The notes beneath the pieces were generated by a model, which saw nothing but the letters and a program-made list of their open reading frames with translations, was not told where the DNA came from and ran no database searches. Of a DNA stretch of 64,000 nt, positions 60,888 through 64,000 are shown piece after piece; positions within the stretch are counted from its first letter, which is position 1, and every line of letters starts with the position of its first letter. The stretch is from Arthrobacter sp. OY3WO11 (lineage in GTDB: Bacteria > Actinomycetota > Actinomycetes > Actinomycetales > Micrococcaceae), in NCBI RefSeq assembly GCF_001641125.1, contig NZ_LWLP01000001.1, positions 3,349,803 through 3,413,802 of the forward strand. Reading direction: 5' to 3'. Both the position numbers and the translations under genes were made by a program.

Positions 60888-61531
60888 TACCCGGCCTCAG
60901 TCACGGCGGCCAGCTTCCGCGACCCTCGCACTGATTTGTACACCAAGATGGTGCCGTACCCGATAAGCCCTATGGCGGAGAGCGTGGTCCATAGTCCGCG
61001 GTCGGCATTGCCAAGTGCGTTGGCAACGAACCCCACCTGGGGAACGGCGTAAAACAGCTTGCCCTTGACCTGGATTTCGCGGACCGGCTCGGCATCGTTG
61101 GCGCCGTTGTTGTCGCCCCTGGTGATGAGTGTCTTCTCGCCGGCCTGGGTGGCGCCGAAGCCTACGATCCGATGGGTTTCCACCTCCGGCCTTCCGGAGT
61201 AGAGCTGGAACGTGATGACGTCCCCGTACTTGAGCTCCCCGAAGGGTGCCGGCTTCATCACCAGGAAGGTGCCGGGCGGAAATTTGGGTGCCATGGAATT
61301 CGTGAGCACGGTATACGTGTGCGATCCCGTCGCCGCCGGCATCACGATCAGGACCAATGCCGCGAACAGCGCAATGAGCATTGCAGCCATGCTGGCCATG
61401 CGTCCCAGAAAGGCAAGCGTCTGGGCACCGGCACTCCCCCTCTTTGAGTACGACGGCGACCCGGCCTTGGGTGCGTCCGGAACCGGAGCGGCGGCTTGGG
61501 TTAGCGGGCGTTCAGTCAGGTCAGCAGCCAC
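60887..61531 (-). CDS. SipW-type signal peptidase I
   Basis: 214 residues from the GTG at 61531 (a GTG four codons earlier, 61543, is also possible). A helix at about 35-65 anchors the protein. The nucleophile is Ser in VLTNSMAPKFPPGTFLVM; KYGDVITFQLYSG, ETHRIVGFG and TRGDNNGANDAEPV follow. His in ETHRI takes the place of the usual catalytic Lys, as in the ER-type/SipW peptidases. A second helix lies near the C-terminus. It lies within the operon of three exported TasA-like proteins, its likely substrates, and overlaps the preceding gene. Confidence 0.87.
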   Translation of the reverse strand: MAADLTERPLTQAAAPVPDAPKAGSPSYSKRGSAGAQTLAFLGRMASMAAMLIALFAALVLIVMPAATGSHTYTVLTNSMAPKFPPGTFLVMKPAPFGELKYGDVITFQLYSGRPEVETHRIVGFGATQAGEKTLITRGDNNGANDAEPVREIQVKGKLFYAVPQVGFVANALGNADRGLWTTLSAIGLIGYGTILVYKSVRGSRKLAAVTEAG

Positions 61532-62129
61532 CGGGCACCCCACAGAGTTGGCGCACGGTGAGCGGAAGGGTGATGGCCACTGCTTGTCCTTTCACGGTGG
61601 ACGGGGCTGAAGAGCTGAGGGTCACCTGGAAACATATGACGGTGGAACCGGATTTGGGAACGGCTGGTGTTGCGAGTCCGGAGGCGCCCAGAGGTGCGTA
61701 TCCGCTGGCGGCGCTGCAGTCTGCTGCCGAGGCTGCGGCCTTTCCACTGACACTCAGGTACTGGGAGAGTGCCCCGCCGGACAGATTCGCCATTGCAGGC
61801 TGTCCCGCCGTGGCGACTGTGTTGAACGTTCCGCCGGCATCGGTGCTGTTGGTGACAACCACTCCGGCGTAAACGGACATTCCGGGCAGCAGCGCCGCGT
61901 CCGGCGTCAGAGCTAGGTTGGCCGGCCTGCCGTCCAGGAGGGTCATGGTGGTGACCTGCCCGGACGGCGTGGCAGTGAGGTTGACGGTGAACGAAGCAGA
62001 AGAGACACTTCCCGGTGCTGCGACTGCGGTAGCGCTCCAGAGTGCGTAGGTGCCCTGGACTGTCAGGAGGCCCATCATCACTGCCGCGGCGATGAGGCCG
62101 GCCGCCTGCAGTGTGCGCTTGATGCGCAT
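61521..62129 (-). CDS. TasA-like exported protein (SipW partner), copy 2
   Basis: 202 residues. Basic start MRIKR, hydrophobic segment LQAAGLIAAAVMMGLLTVQG then TYALWSATAVAAPGSVSSAS, with the ALW cut-site region of SipW-dependent proteins. The mature part is beta-strand-like (SFTVNLTATPSGQVTTMTLL then YAGVVVTNSTDAGGTFNTVA), two Cys pairs near the C-terminus (DCSAAS, VICF, LCGV, GC). Overlaps the SipW gene. Related to TasA or camelysin in layout only; it has no metalloprotease motif. Confidence 0.7.
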   Translation of the reverse strand: MRIKRTLQAAGLIAAAVMMGLLTVQGTYALWSATAVAAPGSVSSASFTVNLTATPSGQVTTMTLLDGRPANLALTPDAALLPGMSVYAGVVVTNSTDAGGTFNTVATAGQPAMANLSGGALSQYLSVSGKAAASAADCSAASGYAPLGASGLATPAVPKSGSTVICFQVTLSSSAPSTVKGQAVAITLPLTVRQLCGVPGGC

Positions 62130-62189
62130 TGAGTCCCCCTGGTCATCTTCTGTCTTTGTAGCGGATGGCGGTTCGTCCGCCCGCCCAGA

Positions 62190-62732
62190 TTAGGAAAGGC
62201 CGGACTGGGTGACCTGCGTCAACTGGAAAGCAATGTTGTTGAAGTTGTAGCTTGCGGTCACGTCGCTGCGGCCCGCAGTGCCCGACAGGAACTCGAATGT
62301 GATGGTCGCCGTGACGGTCTGCGCCGACCCAGTGGGCTTCAGCGGGTTAGCTACGGCTGCGCCCGCAACGGTCAGTGCCGGAGCCGAAACTGCCACGTTC
62401 GCGGAACTGAAACCATTGGTCGCGGTGATGCCGGTGGTGCTGATGTCAGCCGCCATCTTGTTGCCCACGAGGGTGACTGTCAGGTCCTGCGTGTAGGTGA
62501 GCTTGTCGCCCGGAACTACCTTGTAGGTTGTGATGTCGATGGTCGCGTTGTTGCGGTCCTTCCACACGCCTGCCGTCGTGGCATTGACCACGTTCAGGTC
62601 CCCGGCAACAATGGTGCCCGGCGCCTGGTTAGCTTCTGCGTTCCAGGCGGCCAGGGTTCCGCCGCCGCCCAGCAGCAGTGCTGCGCCGACGGCGATGGCT
62701 GCGGTTCCTTTGATCAAGGTGCTGTTTTTCAT
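62190..62732 (-). CDS. Alternate signal-mediated exported protein (TasA/CalY-like), copy 1
   Basis: 180 residues from the ATG at 62732, with GAGGGGA six bases before. The signal region KGTAAIAVGAALLLGGGGTL then AAWNAEAN matches the RER_14450-type alternate signal family of actinobacteria, cut by SipW. The mature chain is beta-rich and Thr-rich (DLNVVNATTAGVWKDRNNA, YKVVPGDKLTYTQDLTVTLV, TATITFEFLSGTAGRSDVTA) like a TasA fold, with no cysteine. First gene of the operon, so probably the major secreted product. Confidence 0.82.
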   Translation of the reverse strand: MKNSTLIKGTAAIAVGAALLLGGGGTLAAWNAEANQAPGTIVAGDLNVVNATTAGVWKDRNNATIDITTYKVVPGDKLTYTQDLTVTLVGNKMAADISTTGITATNGFSSANVAVSAPALTVAGAAVANPLKPTGSAQTVTATITFEFLSGTAGRSDVTASYNFNNIAFQLTQVTQSGLS

Positions 62733-62948
62733 GATGTGTCCCCTCAGACTTTGTGTGTGTTTGTGGATCTGAGGATCACTTTGCAAGGCCAATCTCAGGA
62801 CCTGATAAGGGATTTGATCAAGGTTCGCGCAAGAATAAAGCAGCAGGTCAGACGCCGGTAAGCGCTATCCCACGTCTCCGTCCAGCCGGTCAGCCGACGC
62901 CACATGAGCGGCCGACGCGCTGGTCAGACCGGCAGCCCTATCCGCACT

Positions 62949-63938
62949 TTAGGAACCGAACCCGCCCGGGCGCCCCGGCTCGTACAGATCGATGATGGGC
63001 AGGTGCCCGTCGGTACGGATGGCGTCGCCGCCACCGTTGCGGTGGTGGTAGCCGCTGGAGTAGTTGAGGATGACGTGGACCGACTCCACCGCGTCGGCTG
63101 CCTGCAGCGTGGTGATAATGAAGTCGCGTTCCTCGTCGGTGCGGTCGGCGATCTTGTGCGTGATCTGGAAGGTGAACAGGGACAGGCCCACGCTGCGGTC
63201 GTACGTTCCGGCGCCCACCCAGTCCACGGACAGGCCGCCGGGCAGCATCCATCCGGGCGGGCACTTCCAGAACCGGACGTGGTGCCGCTTGCGCGGATTC
63301 CCGTCGATCTCGCGCTGGAATGCGAGGTCCTGCCTGTTGCCAAACACGTAGAGCCAGCTGACCGGGGCAGCCGGGTAAGTCCGGCCAAGGACTGTCGAGG
63401 TGAGGGTGTGCCAGGCGGTGGCCGGCGTGATGGGATCGGCCTCCACCCAGCCGGCGGTGCGCATGGCCCGGCGCAGTTCCTCCTCCGTCCCCACCACGGC
63501 GAGGTTCACGGGATCGCCGAGGACGCCGTCGCCCGTCCTGGCCCTGCCAATGAAGTAGTCCGGAATGTAGAGGCTGCTCAGGATCTTATGGACGCGCGGC
63601 AGCAGCGCGTACGCCAGGATCAGCCAGACGGGCAGGAACACCCATGCCTGCTCAGGACCGCGCGCGAGGCGCGACAGCAGGAAAAAGTACACAGCCCAGC
63701 CGACGGCGATTGTCACCACCAGGTACAGCACCCGCTGCAGCACGGCCAGGACGGTGGCCCACCTGCTTTGCCGCCGTTCCACCGCACTGGTGGAGGGCGA
63801 ATGGTCGGGCTCCGCCGCCGCGGGCCGCGCCTGAGCGTGCCCGTCGGGGCCGGGCCGGCGGTCGGGGCCGCTGTCGGAGCCGGGCCGGCGGTCGGAGCCG
63901 GAGCCGCCCACCTCCGAGTCGCCCAGGTCAGGGGTCAC
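62949..63938 (-). CDS. LssY C-terminal domain membrane protein
   Basis: 329 residues from the GTG at 63938. The N-terminal 65 residues are disordered, Pro/Gly/Asp/Arg-rich and partly made of a 10-residue repeat. Helices lie at about 65-85 (VLYLVVTIAVGWAVYFFLL) and 95-115. The C-terminal LssY_C domain is marked by LAVVGTEEELRRAMRTAGWV, SWLYVFGNRQDLAFQREIDG and SVGLSLFTFQITHKIADRTD. The LssY group is tied to membrane lipid or PAP2-type proteins, function unclear. The start overlaps the upstream stop (GTGA). Confidence 0.82.
   Translation of the reverse strand: MTPDLGDSEVGGSGSDRRPGSDSGPDRRPGPDGHAQARPAAAEPDHSPSTSAVERRQSRWATVLAVLQRVLYLVVTIAVGWAVYFFLLSRLARGPEQAWVFLPVWLILAYALLPRVHKILSSLYIPDYFIGRARTGDGVLGDPVNLAVVGTEEELRRAMRTAGWVEADPITPATAWHTLTSTVLGRTYPAAPVSWLYVFGNRQDLAFQREIDGNPRKRHHVRFWKCPPGWMLPGGLSVDWVGAGTYDRSVGLSLFTFQITHKIADRTDEERDFIITTLQAADAVESVHVILNYSSGYHHRNGGGDAIRTDGHLPIIDLYEPGRPGGFGS
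63843..63902 (-). repeat. Two 30-bp tandem repeats coding the disordered tail
   Basis: Two head-to-tail copies (63843-63872, 63873-63902; four mismatches), in frame, giving a repeat of the kind SDRRPGSDSG. Explains the low-complexity tail of the LssY-type protein. Confidence 0.8.
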
Positions 63939-64000
63939 GGCTCGTCGGGGTTCAGCTGCTCAACGATGATCCGCGCCGTCTCAGGATCACCCAAAATCAT
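63935..64000 (-). CDS. C-terminal end of an unidentified gene (partial)
   Basis: Only the last 21 codons are visible: MILGDPETARIIVEQLNPDE then P and stop, if the ATG at 64000 is internal. The stop overlaps the LssY-type start by GTGA, so the two are one operon. The fragment is too short for a family call; whether the ATG at the window edge is the start cannot be told. Confidence 0.5.
   Translation of the reverse strand: MILGDPETARIIVEQLNPDEP

Overview
The window is a high-GC stretch (estimated mid-60s percent by eye) of a chromosome from a Micrococcaceae-type actinobacterium, most likely Arthrobacter, Pseudarthrobacter or Paenarthrobacter. The pointers are the menaquinone genes (menG, menJ, menF, menD, menC and a polyprenyl synthase), actinobacterial-style PucR and GAF regulators, many GTG/TTG starts, leaderless-looking promoters, and the assimilatory sir-cysH-cysD-cysN operon. 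I saw no rRNA, tRNA, transposase, integrase or CRISPR array. It reads as ordinary chromosome with dense metabolic operons and unusual intergenic repeats.

Layout. 1-5.2 kb: start of an amino-acid permease, then an ethanol/acetaldehyde module (aldehyde dehydrogenase, AdhP, DUF779 protein) with a divergently placed or co-oriented GAF regulator. 5.2-10 kb: ferredoxin/NADP reductase copy 1, topoisomerase IB, RarD-like transporter coupled to a beta-propeller phytase. 10-14.5 kb: GABA/putrescine catabolism (gabT, aminobutyraldehyde dehydrogenase) and a divergent PucR regulator. 14.5-22.8 kb: CYTH-CHAD protein, CynX-type MFS exporter plus GntR regulator, AI-2E transporter, small membrane proteins (one DUF1206), and a long ORF that looks like two proteins joined. 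22.9-38 kb: sulfur assimilation, with reductase copy 2, siroheme synthase (CobA/CysG type), a sulfonate/nitrate-type ABC importer, and the operon sirB-sir-cysH-cysD-cysN; RtcB RNA ligase, two SRPBCC proteins and a membrane protein lie inside it. 38-40.6 kb: TRIC channel, a SUKH-like protein, a DUF559 nuclease-like protein, and a 415-bp gap with a structured RNA candidate. 40.6-45.3 kb: menaquinone genes. 45.5-50.5 kb: polar amino-acid ABC importer, an aminotransferase coupled to a two-domain VOC protein. 50.5-57 kb: YceI/MarR pair, menD, PhoX phosphatase, menC. 57-60.3 kb: ArsR-SRPBCC pair, PAP2 phosphatase, methyltransferase, DUF302 protein behind a CsoR-like box. 60.4-62.7 kb: a SipW signal peptidase with three TasA-like exported proteins. 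62.9-64 kb: LssY-C protein and the tail of a further gene.

How the parts work together. APS made by CysDN would be reduced by a CysH that carries the iron-sulfur cysteines of APS reductases, and sulfite by Sir, whose siroheme comes from the CobA/CysG-type enzyme plus SirB; one of the two ferredoxin reductases may feed Sir. The men genes cover chorismate to demethylmenaquinone modification in separate clusters within 17 kb (menE, menB, menA and menH are not in the window). 

The least expected content is outside genes: three different families of long inverted repeats sit directly behind stop codons, one of them a 176-bp nested palindrome whose paired arms co-vary. The SipW/TasA-like operon, the joined ORF at 21.6-22.8 kb and two candidate small RNAs are the other points most worth testing.
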